64,000 nucleotides of DNA from Rotaria socialis. Lineage: Eukaryota; Rotifera; Eurotatoria; Philodinida; Philodinidae. The DNA is taken from assembly GCA_905331475.1 (NCBI GenBank), contig CAJNYU010001724.1, positions 62,001-126,000 on the forward strand, given 5' to 3'. A model generated the notes under the pieces. That model was not told the origin of the DNA. It searched no databases and saw nothing but the letters and a program-made list of their open reading frames with translations. The position numbers and the translations under genes were made by a program. Positions 49,337 to 61,100 of this stretch are shown here, piece after piece. Each line of letters opens with the position of its first letter. Within the stretch, counting starts at the first letter, position 1.

Positions 49337-50359
49337 GATGTGACTTAACAATAAACACAGCATGTAGATCGACCTACGTATGTATACAATGGCTATGTGA
49401 ACATAAATTTTCTTTGAAATTATCTTTCTGCTCTTTTCATACTCTTGAAAGATTGCACTATGACATTAGTCGAGTGAAACAAATTGAAAGTGAAATCATT
49501 TGTATAATATATATGCATTACAGATTCCACTATCATTTCTTCATCACTTATATTATTTAAAACACGACACAATATCTGATTCTACTAGAATATGACCAGT
49601 AGATCCATAAAAGCTGTAGATAATTAGAATATGATAGACAGCATTTCCATATTATATAAAGTTTTAACAAAGCTACGTATTTATTAGGTACAATGTAAAT
49701 GAACAGAAAAGTTTAGCACAGATTAAAAAAATTACACTGACGTGAGTTAACACTGTCAAAAGCTGGAAGAAAAGACAAGCGTAGTTTGGAGTTTTCTGCT
49801 CTGTGTATTATTTCGCCTATCAGCAAAAAAGAACAATAACTATTGATTACATAAAGAAAATAATAAAGAAGAAGATGAAAATTGTTTCGGAAATTTTAAT
49901 TATCGAGACTTATATTTCATTTAAAACAACGATGATAACTGAAATCAATATGAAACAATACTGGAGATACGTGTGAATTTATCGTTAAAAGTAATCCTGT
50001 GTCAGTTTTAACAACAAAGTGCATAGAGGGGAGTTCTAGGTAGTGAAATGCTGAGGAATTAGAGCTTAGCTTTTGATTAGAGGTATGTTATAATGAAACA
50101 TAAAGTCTTTAGCGTATTTATTATTTTATACTGATTTTGATTACCATTTCTATTTCAAACTAAAATATAGTGCTTATCATTACAGCCTACAACTATTCTT
50201 CATTTATTACTATTTTCTATATGAAATTTTGCTTAAACAAGAAAACCTCAAATTCCGATTTAGTACTTTCATGTTGTCAAAGTGACTACTCTGAAACAAA
50301 CTGTGCAAACAGAAAATGAACTGAAATGTATGGATATCACATTTTTATAAAGAAATAAA
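49337..50359. other. Intergenic
   Basis: Nothing recognised; the end nearest 50359 is probably 3' untranslated sequence of the sugar porter. Confidence 0.4.
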
Positions 50360-52030
50360 TTATGACTGCATCTCTATACTATTCACTTGTATTGTTTGTT
50401 TTGGATTCTTTTGCCAAGGTTCTCGTAAAGCTTTTATCACTGTTCTATCTTTTAATTGAAAATTATCAAATTGTTCTTCAATATCTTCCAATAAAACTCC
50501 TCTCGTTTCAGGACAGAAAAAGTAAACGAAAACTACAGCCAAAAAACATAGTGCACTGAAAAGATAAAAAACTCCGTGAATTCCTAACGGTGTTATTAAC
50601 TCCAATATGTAGGACATGATAGTACCCATAAACCAGTTACTTGCTACCGTCAATGAGATAGCTCTAGCTCTAACATTAAGAGGAAAAATTTCAGCTGTAT
50701 AGATAAAGGCGACCGGCCCCCAAGAAACTGCAAAAAATGTAACAAAGACAGCTGTAGAGAGAAGCATCACTATACCAGAAATTTGTAGACAATTAACAAT
50801 TTCTTGAATTTCAGTAGTTCCATTAATGATAGATTTTTCGACGCTACATCCTGTCACAAAAACTGTTGCTGCTACAAGATGACCTAGCACCATGGCTAGG
50901 CCACCAAATATGAGAAGTTTACGGCGGCCTAATCGATCGAACAAGAACAGAGCTGGTATAGTGCTAAAGCAATTTGTACCAGACAAAATCAATAATGATA
51001 TGATGCCCTTTCCAAGAACGTTTTCATAAATAATACCACCAAATGTAAATATAGGATTAATGCCAGTTGCCTGTTGTAAGATATGCATAGCCATACCAAT
51101 CCCAAGTCTCTTAACCAATTTTTTTGTTTTAAAAAGCTCTTTCATTGAAATTTGACTACCTTCTTCTTCTATGGCATCAGATATAGCGTCGAGTTCAGCT
51201 GTCACATCATCTGTTTTGCGAATAGCTTTTAAACTTTTTTCGGCTGCTTCACGGCCCTTTTTCTTATACAACCATCGAGGAGTTTCAGGACAAATAAATA
51301 TACCAATCATAATTAGAACTGGAGCGGCTAAAATAACTCCATTTGATAATCGCCAACCCCATTTATGATTTTGTAATAAAATATTCACTATATTGGCAGC
51401 AAACAAACCAATGACAACAGCCATTTGCATAAAACCAGAAAGCATTCCACGTAAATTCGTTGGAGCTATTTCTGAAGCGTACAATGGGCAAGAAAACGAA
51501 GAACAACCAACACCAGTACCTTCAACGATTCGTCCAACAAGTATCAGAATCATAATCTTTGTTGAACCTCCTGGCGGAAAAATAACCATTGATGTACCAA
51601 TAAAAAAAAGAGCTGCTGATGTGAAAATAACAGCTCGACGTCCGTATTTTTCTGCTACATACGAAGAAATGAAAGCAGCACCTAAGAAGCATCCAACATT
51701 GTATATAAGAGTGAAAAGTACTAAAAATCGTCTATAATCTGGAGGCAAAGCACCTATCGGAAGATTGCAAACGCTTTCATTAGCAAACACACCAATGCAA
51801 AAATCATTTTTAAATGAACTCATGACGACAATACCACCTGTAACACCTTGATCATAGCCAAAAAAGCATCCGCCCAAAGATGAAAATGCTGCTAAGAGTA
51901 CAGCGAAATAGGGTTTGCCATAATGAACGGTTTTATGTTGTTGATGATGATGATGATGAATTTCGCCATCAGATTTTATCGAATCCGCTTTCATACGTTG
52001 AGGAGTTATTGAAACGGGCTCAATTGACAT
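50360..52030 (-). CDS. MFS sugar/H+ symporter, copy 2
   Basis: Intronless, 556 residues from MSIEPVS (566 from an upstream ATG at 52060). The start is chosen by alignment with MSIQPVD of the copy at 5143-6807; CTATTGCAG just upstream may be a 5' UTR splice acceptor. Signatures match copy 1: HHHHHQQH in the N-terminus, CFFGYDQGVTGG, EKYGRRAVIF, PLYASEIAPTNLRG, PETPRWLYKKKGR, LQQATGINPIFTFGG, RLGRRKLLIFGG, WGPVAFIYTAEIFPLN and PETRGVLLEDIEEQF. It is intact. Most amino-acid changes lie in the extracellular loops and TM10 region. At 51420-51643 the DNA is nearly identical to copy 1, unlike its flanks. Same strand, 44 kb apart: a dispersed local duplication. Confidence 0.93.
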   Translation of the reverse strand: MSIEPVSITPQRMKADSIKSDGEIHHHHHQQHKTVHYGKPYFAVLLAAFSSLGGCFFGYDQGVTGGIVVMSSFKNDFCIGVFANESVCNLPIGALPPDYRRFLVLFTLIYNVGCFLGAAFISSYVAEKYGRRAVIFTSAALFFIGTSMVIFPPGGSTKIMILILVGRIVEGTGVGCSSFSCPLYASEIAPTNLRGMLSGFMQMAVVIGLFAANIVNILLQNHKWGWRLSNGVILAAPVLIMIGIFICPETPRWLYKKKGREAAEKSLKAIRKTDDVTAELDAISDAIEEEGSQISMKELFKTKKLVKRLGIGMAMHILQQATGINPIFTFGGIIYENVLGKGIISLLILSGTNCFSTIPALFLFDRLGRRKLLIFGGLAMVLGHLVAATVFVTGCSVEKSIINGTTEIQEIVNCLQISGIVMLLSTAVFVTFFAVSWGPVAFIYTAEIFPLNVRARAISLTVASNWFMGTIMSYILELITPLGIHGVFYLFSALCFLAVVFVYFFCPETRGVLLEDIEEQFDNFQLKDRTVIKALREPWQKNPKQTIQVNSIEMQS

Positions 52031-54472
52031 AGTTGCGATGCTTTGTTGTAAAGACTGCAATAGAATGATATGAATTCACTCATGAATGAAGATAACGATG
52101 ATATACATAAATATTTTCTGACAAAACAAAGACAGAAAATAAGTTGGAAAAGAACGTAAGATTGAAAATTTTTAAGATGATTATGATAGCATAGCGGAAA
52201 CAAGTAATTTGAACCAACTGGAAATAATCAAAAATCAATTGATTTTCTTCCGAGTTTCACTGATTTTGGGATCTTCTTAGTATTTCTGTAAGATTTATAA
52301 CAAATTTCTTTCATTTACAGGGGTTTTGTTTTACTTTTTCAAGCTCATCAAAGATGCTATTGATTGATAATAAAGTATAATTATTGATCAAAATCTCGTC
52401 AAGGAATTCATTAGTATGCCTAATGCTTATTTATTCTGTAATCTCCACGGAAATTTGGATTTAACTACACATGAAAATAAATAACGTAGATGCTCACCTA
52501 TTTCAGTAAAACACCGGTGAAGAATCTCAAAATGAATTGTTATATACCCATATCAGAAGCATCAAAGAAAATGCAATCTAAGCTATCATTACATGTAAAT
52601 GTTGCGCGTAGATAAAATATAACATATTATTTCGTTTTGAATCGCTGCGCTCTTATGTTTGTTTAGGTTAATAGTGATATTTATCGTTTCTTCCAACCAT
52701 GTGCACCAAAGAAAAGCTACTTTAATTCTTTGAAAAGGTTAAAAATGTGAATGTCGAACTTGATTTGCTATAAAGTGCGTCCCATAATAATTGAAAATAA
52801 ATTGTCTACGACATTTTCTATATTTTTGCTCGTTGTACAGTGTTAAAACGAGGTGTTTAACTTTTTCAAACTTTGAGGGGTCTCGTTGTAGCCGAGAAAA
52901 AAGTGCTTGGATTAAATTGAATTGCATGAACTTTTGCAATATATTCTATCAACATAGTTAACTGAATGTGTGCAATTCTTTCCGTACCATTACCTCACAC
53001 ACATACAATTAAATAACTCTCTTCGATTGCATATTAGATATATGGAAAGTAATAATATATGTTATCATTCTTAATATTTTCTAATTTCGAAAAAATGTAA
53101 ATGATGATAAAGGCAAAGTTTTGCTTTCTTTCTCGCTCGGATAAATAGATAGATGAAAATGTAATGTTTTATTGGTTTACAAACAAAGAGAACACTATGA
53201 TCGAGCTGCAAGTACATCTCTTTCGGATAAAAGCGATTTATATTCAATCGAAAAGTGATTATTTGCTTTTTACGATATATTGATTATTAATGCAGCAAGA
53301 AGTATGACATTAATGTGGTACTGTACGAGTCATTTTTCTTTGTTTTTTTTTCTAGTATCAACATACATATCGCAATCACTTGTAAAATTGAAAATCAGAG
53401 ATAAACATGCCGAGCTCTCTTCCAGTAAATAATTTAAAAAAGTAGCTGCTATGAATTTAGTCCTAGATAGCCAAACAGTAAATATTATTGAGAATTGTGC
53501 GATCAATCGATACTTTTAATTAGTAAGCAGCTGATATCTATTTGGTCGAATTCATCTAATAGTTAGCTTTCCACAGTTCGACAAAAAATCACCAGTCTGT
53601 CAAATTTTCTTTTTTTGTGTGTTCGTAGTGACAGCAAAATCTGTGATTCTGCTGAAACGTAAACATATTTCTTGAACAAAAGCGCTTCATATTCAATCTT
53701 AAAGCTATTAGTTGCTTTTGATACGATATTAACTTTTTTTTGAAGTATAATATGCACTATTTTTGTACCATTCTTTATATTTTTTCTTTTAAGAGCATAC
53801 GCAATACAAGTTTGTATTTTCTATCGAGATGATCTTGAAAACAAAAAATCAGCTAGACATGTTTTTAGATGCTTGGATACAATATCTTGATCGAATCAAA
53901 AGCATCCATTTTTCTTGAGGAATCTTATAGAAATATTAAAAAATTCTAGACTTCGTAATTTGCAAGCTTCGAACTGATTACAGTAAAACCAATTAGGCCG
54001 TCACTTGCGTGAAAGAAATAATTCAGTATGAAGTGAATTCGAGTACAGTTAATGATTGATAATAAAATAGATTAAGATTCCGGCTATTGATGAGCACCGC
54101 TTCTTAGTACCGTTTTGATATCCGTACAAGAGCGGTGCTGACAGAGAAATCAGCAATGACTATTTTTCACTCTCATTTCAACGTGATCCAATTCATGCAC
54201 AGAATTGCAAACATCTCGATTTACAGTGACAGAAATATTTGACGATTTTAAAGTTAGAGATAATATTCGCTTCACATATTTCAACTACCAAACTGATAGA
54301 TTAGATGGCTAATATACTGAAAATGAAAATGAATAAATCGCTTTTGAAAAGAAATGTATACATACGTACATATTCAGCGACTGAATTTTGTCTGATTAGT
54401 TCTAGTTTGTTTCTCTGCTGTTTCTTCAAACTTTGATCAATCGTCAAAACTCTTTTTACGCCAAGCACATCT
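52031..54472. other. Intergenic between sugar porter and GluR
   Basis: AT-rich, no gene or clear repeat recognised. It should hold the divergent upstream regions of the sugar porter (-) and glutamate receptor (+). Confidence 0.4.
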
Positions 54473-57172
54473 ATGTTATACCTGTGGAATTTTCGATGTT
54501 TTTTCTTCACTCTACTATTTGAGTTATTAAGTTCACAATATACGACAAAAACTTGGTTATCATCGAATTTTTCAAGCTTACAATTATTAGGCCTCTTTGA
54601 AGACGTATCAAACTCATCGAATTCAACCGATTTTGCTGTTCATTCACTTGCAATGTTTAAAGCTGCAATACTTCTTTCTCACCAATACAACATAACAGTT
54701 AACGGAGAATACATCGGATGGCAAACTGTACAGACCAGAGGCGATGTGATCGATTCCCTTAGTAGTTCATGTCTTGCAGTCTCAACCGAAACGATTATTG
54801 GTATTGTTGGTCCAATATACTCGAGAGAAGCTCACATTATCGCTGCATTCGCCAATAGAATCGGTATTCCAGTGATATCTTTCTCTGCGACTGACCCGGA
54901 TTTAACTGATCGGAATACTTATCCAGCTTTTTTTCGTACAGTTCCTCCAGATAACATAGCTGCATTATCAATTGCACAACTATTCATTAAGTTTAATTGG
55001 ACTTCATGCATAATAATTTATCAAAATGATAATTTTGGAACAGGTGGCGCCAACGCACTTGCACAGGTATTTAATGATTATGGTTTTCAGGTGTGCCAGA
55101 CACTTGTTTTCGATATTGCCAAACTGTGCATTCAAGGTGACTTGCAAGCGTCTTTAACTGGAAGCACTACACGCATTGTGATATTGTGGGCTCAACCAAC
55201 TTATGCATCTTTGATTTTAAAGTTTGCGCTTAACCTTGATCTACTCGGTCCGCAATTCACATGGATATTGAGTTCAGAAGTTCCATTGAATTCTTTTAAT
55301 CAAACATTCTTACAAAATTTAATTGGAATGTTAACGATCGAACCCACAGTAGGAGATGTTTTGGGTAAACTAATCAATACAACATTGTTAGATGCTGCAT
55401 ATCGTATATGGGCACAGTATGAACCTGCATCGTTTCCTGGGGCAGCAAAAGTTAATAATTACGCACTATTTGCATTTGACGCAACTTGGTCATTGATTCA
55501 GTCATTGCAAAATCTTTGTCCAACAAATATCAAAAATGCTTCTTCATGCATGTCATTTATCGCTTCTTCATTCTGTTACGATAACCGTTTTCTAAATGCC
55601 AACTCCTTTTTCAATCAAATTATCGGTAATCGATTTCTTGGTGTATCAGGTCCTATACAATTCAGTGCGAATGTAACAAATCGCGTAGCTGGTGAATATT
55701 ATTTGGCACGAAATATTCAAGCGTCTTTCAACACTTTCAATTACATACCAATATTAGAATGGTCTGATGACGAAACTTGGAAGACACTTAAAGAACTAAA
55801 TGCGATTGTGTGGCCTGGTAACGTCTTAACACCTCCTAGCGGCCATCCAATACTTACAAATGTTACTTTACGTATTGGCGTTATTGTGTCTCCTCCGTTT
55901 ACAATGATTTCAAGCAATACAGATAAAAATGGGCAAATTGACGTTAAACTAGTCGGTTACGTACCTGACCTTATTAATCGTTTACAGAACGATATGGGAT
56001 TCATTCCTAATGTCATATTAGCACCACCGAATCAGACCTACGATGGATTAGTCAATGCAGTCGCAAACGGCGTGTATGATATAGTCGTAGCTGATGTCAC
56101 AATTACTTCTGCACGAAGAGGAATAGCAGAATTTTCCACTTCGATTTTTGGCAATGCCTTAAGTATTATTATGCGTTCAAAAACAGTCACTCAGAAAGAT
56201 CTACTTTCATTTTTAAAACCTTTCTCGTTTAATCTGTGGATGACGCTCTTAGCTGCTATCACCTTTGCTGCTTTCTTAGTCTCTCTGATAGAACGATTTG
56301 ATAATCAAATATTACACAATAGATCGTTTGTTTCGTCTGTGACTATGAGTTGGTGGTACTCTATAGGCACAATCATGGGATATGGTGCAGATTTTCAGGT
56401 TGTAACAGCTGCAGGACGCCTATTAACTGTCGGATTATATATCATGAGTTTAGTGTTGGTAGCAACCTATACTGCCAATTTAACATCTGATTTGACAATC
56501 ACAAAGTCACAATTTGTCATATCTGGGGTCGGCGATATAAAAAATGGAAAAATTCCGTTTAACCGTATCGGCATCTGTATTGGTACAGCCGCTGAAGCTT
56601 ATTTTTTGCACGAAATTTCTGCAGGCATTAGAAGCTATTATCCATTAAGTTCTGGACCGGATATGTACGATGCTTTACTGAATAATTTAATTGATGCATC
56701 GCTCACGGATAGTGGAATTGCAGAATATATGACAAATAATGTATATTGTAATTTATCTTTGGTCGGTCCAGCTTTCGATCAGAGTTCATTGGCGATTGTC
56801 ATCCCTAAAGGCTGGCTTTATGAGCAAGATTTAGATGTTAACTTATTGGCGCTACGAGAGGCAGGTGCTCTTGATGAATTGAAAAAAAAATGGTTTGAGA
56901 CTAATATTTGTACTGCTAATCCCAGTAACCCAACTGGGATAACGTTGGAAGCAATGAGTGGATTATTTCTTACTTTTGCAGTCATTTGCGCTTTATCCAT
57001 TATATTATTCATATGGACAAAACGTTGGAATATGATAAATTACTTGTTTAAATTAGCTGGCCGTAGCAGTCCATTGTCTAAAAAGGGTACTACTGTGACA
57101 AGATGTACGCCAGAACCTCCGAAACACTCAGAAAGCTTTCATCAAAGTTCAAACGGAAGGATGTGTTTTTAA
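54473..57172 (+). CDS. Ionotropic glutamate receptor with GYG potassium-type pore
   Basis: An 899-residue intronless ligand-gated channel. Order: signal peptide (about 1-21, FFFTLLFELLSS); amino-terminal ANF/periplasmic-binding domain about 35-430 (IGIVGPIYSREA, PVISFSATDPDL); S1 ligand-binding half about 464-575, with DVTITSARRG carrying the conserved Arg; M1 588-606; pore loop MSWWYSIGTIMGYGADF with GYG at 636-638; M3 651-675 with TYTANL (family SYTANL); S2 half about 690-812 with TDSGIAEY supplying the ligand-binding Asp746; M4 829-849; short tail. Normal animal receptors lack GYG. The known precedent is the bdelloid Adineta vaga AvGluR1, which is K+-selective and lacks the amino-terminal domain; this one keeps it. 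K+ selectivity and ligand identity (amino acid) are inferences. No lesion seen. Confidence 0.92.
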   Translation: MLYLWNFRCFFFTLLFELLSSQYTTKTWLSSNFSSLQLLGLFEDVSNSSNSTDFAVHSLAMFKAAILLSHQYNITVNGEYIGWQTVQTRGDVIDSLSSSCLAVSTETIIGIVGPIYSREAHIIAAFANRIGIPVISFSATDPDLTDRNTYPAFFRTVPPDNIAALSIAQLFIKFNWTSCIIIYQNDNFGTGGANALAQVFNDYGFQVCQTLVFDIAKLCIQGDLQASLTGSTTRIVILWAQPTYASLILKFALNLDLLGPQFTWILSSEVPLNSFNQTFLQNLIGMLTIEPTVGDVLGKLINTTLLDAAYRIWAQYEPASFPGAAKVNNYALFAFDATWSLIQSLQNLCPTNIKNASSCMSFIASSFCYDNRFLNANSFFNQIIGNRFLGVSGPIQFSANVTNRVAGEYYLARNIQASFNTFNYIPILEWSDDETWKTLKELNAIVWPGNVLTPPSGHPILTNVTLRIGVIVSPPFTMISSNTDKNGQIDVKLVGYVPDLINRLQNDMGFIPNVILAPPNQTYDGLVNAVANGVYDIVVADVTITSARRGIAEFSTSIFGNALSIIMRSKTVTQKDLLSFLKPFSFNLWMTLLAAITFAAFLVSLIERFDNQILHNRSFVSSVTMSWWYSIGTIMGYGADFQVVTAAGRLLTVGLYIMSLVLVATYTANLTSDLTITKSQFVISGVGDIKNGKIPFNRIGICIGTAAEAYFLHEISAGIRSYYPLSSGPDMYDALLNNLIDASLTDSGIAEYMTNNVYCNLSLVGPAFDQSSLAIVIPKGWLYEQDLDVNLLALREAGALDELKKKWFETNICTANPSNPTGITLEAMSGLFLTFAVICALSIILFIWTKRWNMINYLFKLAGRSSPLSKKGTTVTRCTPEPPKHSESFHQSSNGRMCF

Positions 57173-58124
57173 ATAAATAACCATGTGCATGCATCGTAAA
57201 ATTTACAACTAACTATAATGTACTAGAAATTATTACTCTTGAAGATACGGAGGATCACTGAATATGTTGTCAGATGTTTTACAAAACAGCGGTGGCTTAT
57301 TTTTTACTTAAATTTTCTGTTACTTGCTTATTCTATATAAAAAAAATGGAAATGAAACACATATCTATGGTATCTGCATACTTGACAAATGAACTCTAAA
57401 TGATTTGATCCATCGATTCGATCCATGATATAAAAAAAATCACAAGAAAACTAAGAAATTTAATTTTACTATTATTAAAAAAAGCGGCAATACTGGAATG
57501 GTATTCATCAGTCTTTCTTTTTACTGGTTGTGGAATCAGAGTTAAATATGTTGATACAAATACTTCGAGTGAAATTTGGAAAAAGTACTCTGCTCGCTTG
57601 TTGTCTGTCTAGTTCGTTTCGAAGTTTCCAATAAAGCTTTTTCTCATTTAAATACAGATTGATTTCTACTCTTGTAAACTGCTACAGATCGGGTTTTGCC
57701 TCAAGTCATTCGCAGTATTAATGCAGTCCTTATTTTAGATGTAGATTTTGTTCTTCTACGGAGATCGATGCATGAAATAAATTTAGAAAAAATACTGATC
57801 CAAGTTTCATAGAAACGTCAATCAGTAATGAATTTTTTTAAAATTCGTACATTTCCTGGTAGACATCAGCTTTTAGTATTACAAGCACACAATATTTATA
57901 TCACACGTCATGCAAGTCAACCAGCCGTTGCTATTCAACTTGCCGCTCAATTTCAATCACTGTTCATCTGTTTAAAAAATATATTGAGAACAATATTTAT
58001 CATGTAAAAGGTCTGTAATGAAAAAGTTAGATTTTAGTGGATGGAAGTTGTTGACAGTAAACTTCAGCATATTGACGTGCGAATCGTTAGTGGAATGATA
58101 TTCTCTTTTCTTTTTACAACAGTG
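57173..58124. other. Intergenic
   Basis: Convergent 3' ends of the GluR and macro-TIR genes; nothing else recognised. Confidence 0.4.
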
Positions 58125-61100
58125 TCAAAGGATAATTTCAAAAATAAACGCTCTGTTATCCATGTTGGCATGTTTGTTCGCATTCAGGGATGACTGTCGT
58201 AAAATTTCTGGTGTATTTTGAATTTTTGAAGTTGTTATTGGTTGTTCTGACGCGTTACCTTCGGTATTAAAAGAAAATATAGCTGCTAAAGATGCTTGTG
58301 TTTTTTGTTTTGATTGTTCTCGCAGCGTATCAGTATCTATCTCACACAATCTTGCTAACTCATTGGCATTGTCTTGCATTCGCTTTGCAAAGTCTGCATA
58401 TGTTTTCAAGCTCTCTTCTGTGATATGTTGATAATTTTTTATAAAATATTCCCCAAGGGCTCTTCGTCGCTTGAACATTTTGCTCGAATCGACCATTTCA
58501 TGTCGTTCTCTTATATCTTCTTCAGTTGTTATTCCCCAGGGCGTATAGCGGATGAGTTGATAATCTGCATACTTAGTATAGGACTTGTAGTAATACATCG
58601 ATCCACCGCCATAATAGCAGGTCCATCGATGGCAGGGTCCCGTATATCCAATTTTCCATAAGTTCATCTTGGAAAAGTTACTTGTCCACGGTGAGGACTG
58701 CTTTGTATAGGGACGCAGCAATAATGGGGGATTTTTCAAAACTTCAGTTAACATTGGAAACAGTGCATCATTGATATCACCAGAAATAGTAAATGGTGCA
58801 ATATTTTGTTTGGTCTTTAGATTCGAAGCCTGTTTTAACCAATTTCTATAGGATAAAATTCCAACATCTAGATATATCTGTTGTTCCATTTGATTTTTTC
58901 TTATTTCGTATTGTTCATTATCTGTATATAGTACAAATTAGTGAATTTCAAATAAATCAATAGACGAACCAATTTTTAAAAACGTACTTTGAATTGAAGA
59001 ATATTGCTGATACTGACTTTTCGTTACGTAGAGTGTACAGCGATCTACCGCTTCACGTATGATATCTTGTACTTTTTCAATGGCAACGCTTCTTTCGTCT
59101 TCCGTTAGCTCGTCTTTTCTTGAATTGACTAAATTATCTATTTTCATTCGATATACTAATTTTCGCTGTTCAGCGCTTAGTGCAGGATATAAATTCATTG
59201 TGTCTCGATGTTGTATATCCATCAGATTCTGTGCTGATAGATTTATCCTACTGGACGTTTGCTGTCTTGGATAGTTGTTAGCGGGGCGGGTGTATTGAAA
59301 CTAAAAAGACAATTAACTTGATCGAGATGCGCCTGGTAACCATATTGAGAAAATTGATGAGTGATGTTGTTTTAAAATATAGTTCAAAAACATATAAGTT
59401 CTTTTCTGCTAGACTCGCACAATAAGAAACTTTTTAAGAAAAGAATAGAAAGTAACTACTACTAGCAATTCTTTCACAGCTAGTGTATAGTAAATAAAAC
59501 TAAAAGTTCAATAAAAGGTACCGTTCAAGTGTGTACTAATTTCTCAAAAAAAGTCTAACTCTTAGTATGATATGGAATTATCACGGCGATACTTTGATGA
59601 TGTCAGAGAAATATCTATGTAGTTTCTTACAGTTTTCAGCGTCTCTAAAATTTATGAAAATCTCATGGTTGCTACACGACAAATGAAAGATTGCTTAGAT
59701 TAATAGAGATTTTTGTTGTTGTATAAAACCGAAATATCTGTAATAGGATGACTTGCACGAATTCAATGCAGTGTCGCACACTATAATTTCTATCAGCTGA
59801 AATATTGTATCTCAACTACGTAATTATTTCGGATAATTGCGTATGTTTCCAAATAAAATGATACTGATCGGAACAAAATAGTTTAGAACCAGCTACATGG
59901 ATACAACTCATCTATCTTACATAGAGATGTAGGCAATTCAAGTTATCAATAAGCGAGAAAAATATCATTTCGCTTCAAATAGCTGGATTTTTTTTATGAA
60001 TACCATCAACAGAAGCATATTCGAAAGATTTGAATTTAACTTAGGGAATTCTAGCAATCAAATTGAGCGCGATGGATAGAAATATTTTTAAAAAGTTTAG
60101 AACATCTATTGATATTTAAAAAGGAACTTTTCTCTTGTCGATTACTGATAATGGTTTGCCATTTTTTTTTCTAAAAAGAACTTTATCTACTAGTTTCTAG
60201 ACTTGCCTAGTTTTCAGGATGATCCCATTTTTAAAACAACGTTAGAATATTGTTATTATTTTCACACTTTTATATGACAACTGAAAAGTGTCCCTTCACA
60301 AGAAATCGTTTGAAAGTCTACATGGGCGCGTAAATTCATTTGATGCGCCAAATTATAGCAAATACACTTTTACGGAGCATTATGAACGTTAGTGTCAAAC
60401 TTAGCAATATTTGCAATTTCAAAAATAAATCTTACACCATTGGATGTTTTTTTTAGAGTTCAGTATTATTTATTTCTATCTGGGGAGTAATACCATGTGG
60501 CGAACTAAGAAAGTGATATTTTAAAACTTTACTGTTTGAGCGTTTTTCGAAATATTGTGTGCAAAAACAAAATCCTTAATTCATTATGGGTTTTAAAGAA
60601 TTGAATGAAAATATTTAAACGATATTCTATTTTCAAAGAGCACACTAAGCGGATGATACTTACAATTTGCAACAGCAATTTATCGAACACTAGATCTAAC
60701 TGGTTTTCTGATCCGTACATTTGAAAACATAAATGGTTCTGTAGTAATTGTCGTAGGCAATTAATTGGCGTACAGTTTTGAATTTTAACTAAAATGATTG
60801 GTTTGCTAATTTGATTGGCATACATTGCTTCTCTTTTACAATTTGCATCCTTAAAATAATTTTCACTGATACAAAGAATAATACAATCAGATTTCTTCAT
60901 TTGACACAATACATCACTGTGATCGCTTACTCCGTCAGAACTTAGCGATAGTGAGAAACCTTCGTCCACGAGACGATTTGTTAACTGATGACATAAAATT
61001 GAATCCTCTGGGCAAAAACTTAACATTACATTGTAGCATGCCGAAGTTTCAGCTGTCGATATAATATTTGCTGCTGGACATTCAATAGCTGATATTGATT

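Noticed and set aside
60529-60663. 44-codon extension of the TIR exon beyond the splice donor
   Set aside because: Hydrophobic, low-complexity reading after a strong GTAAGT donor; more likely intron, although an alternative C-terminus from intron retention cannot be excluded.
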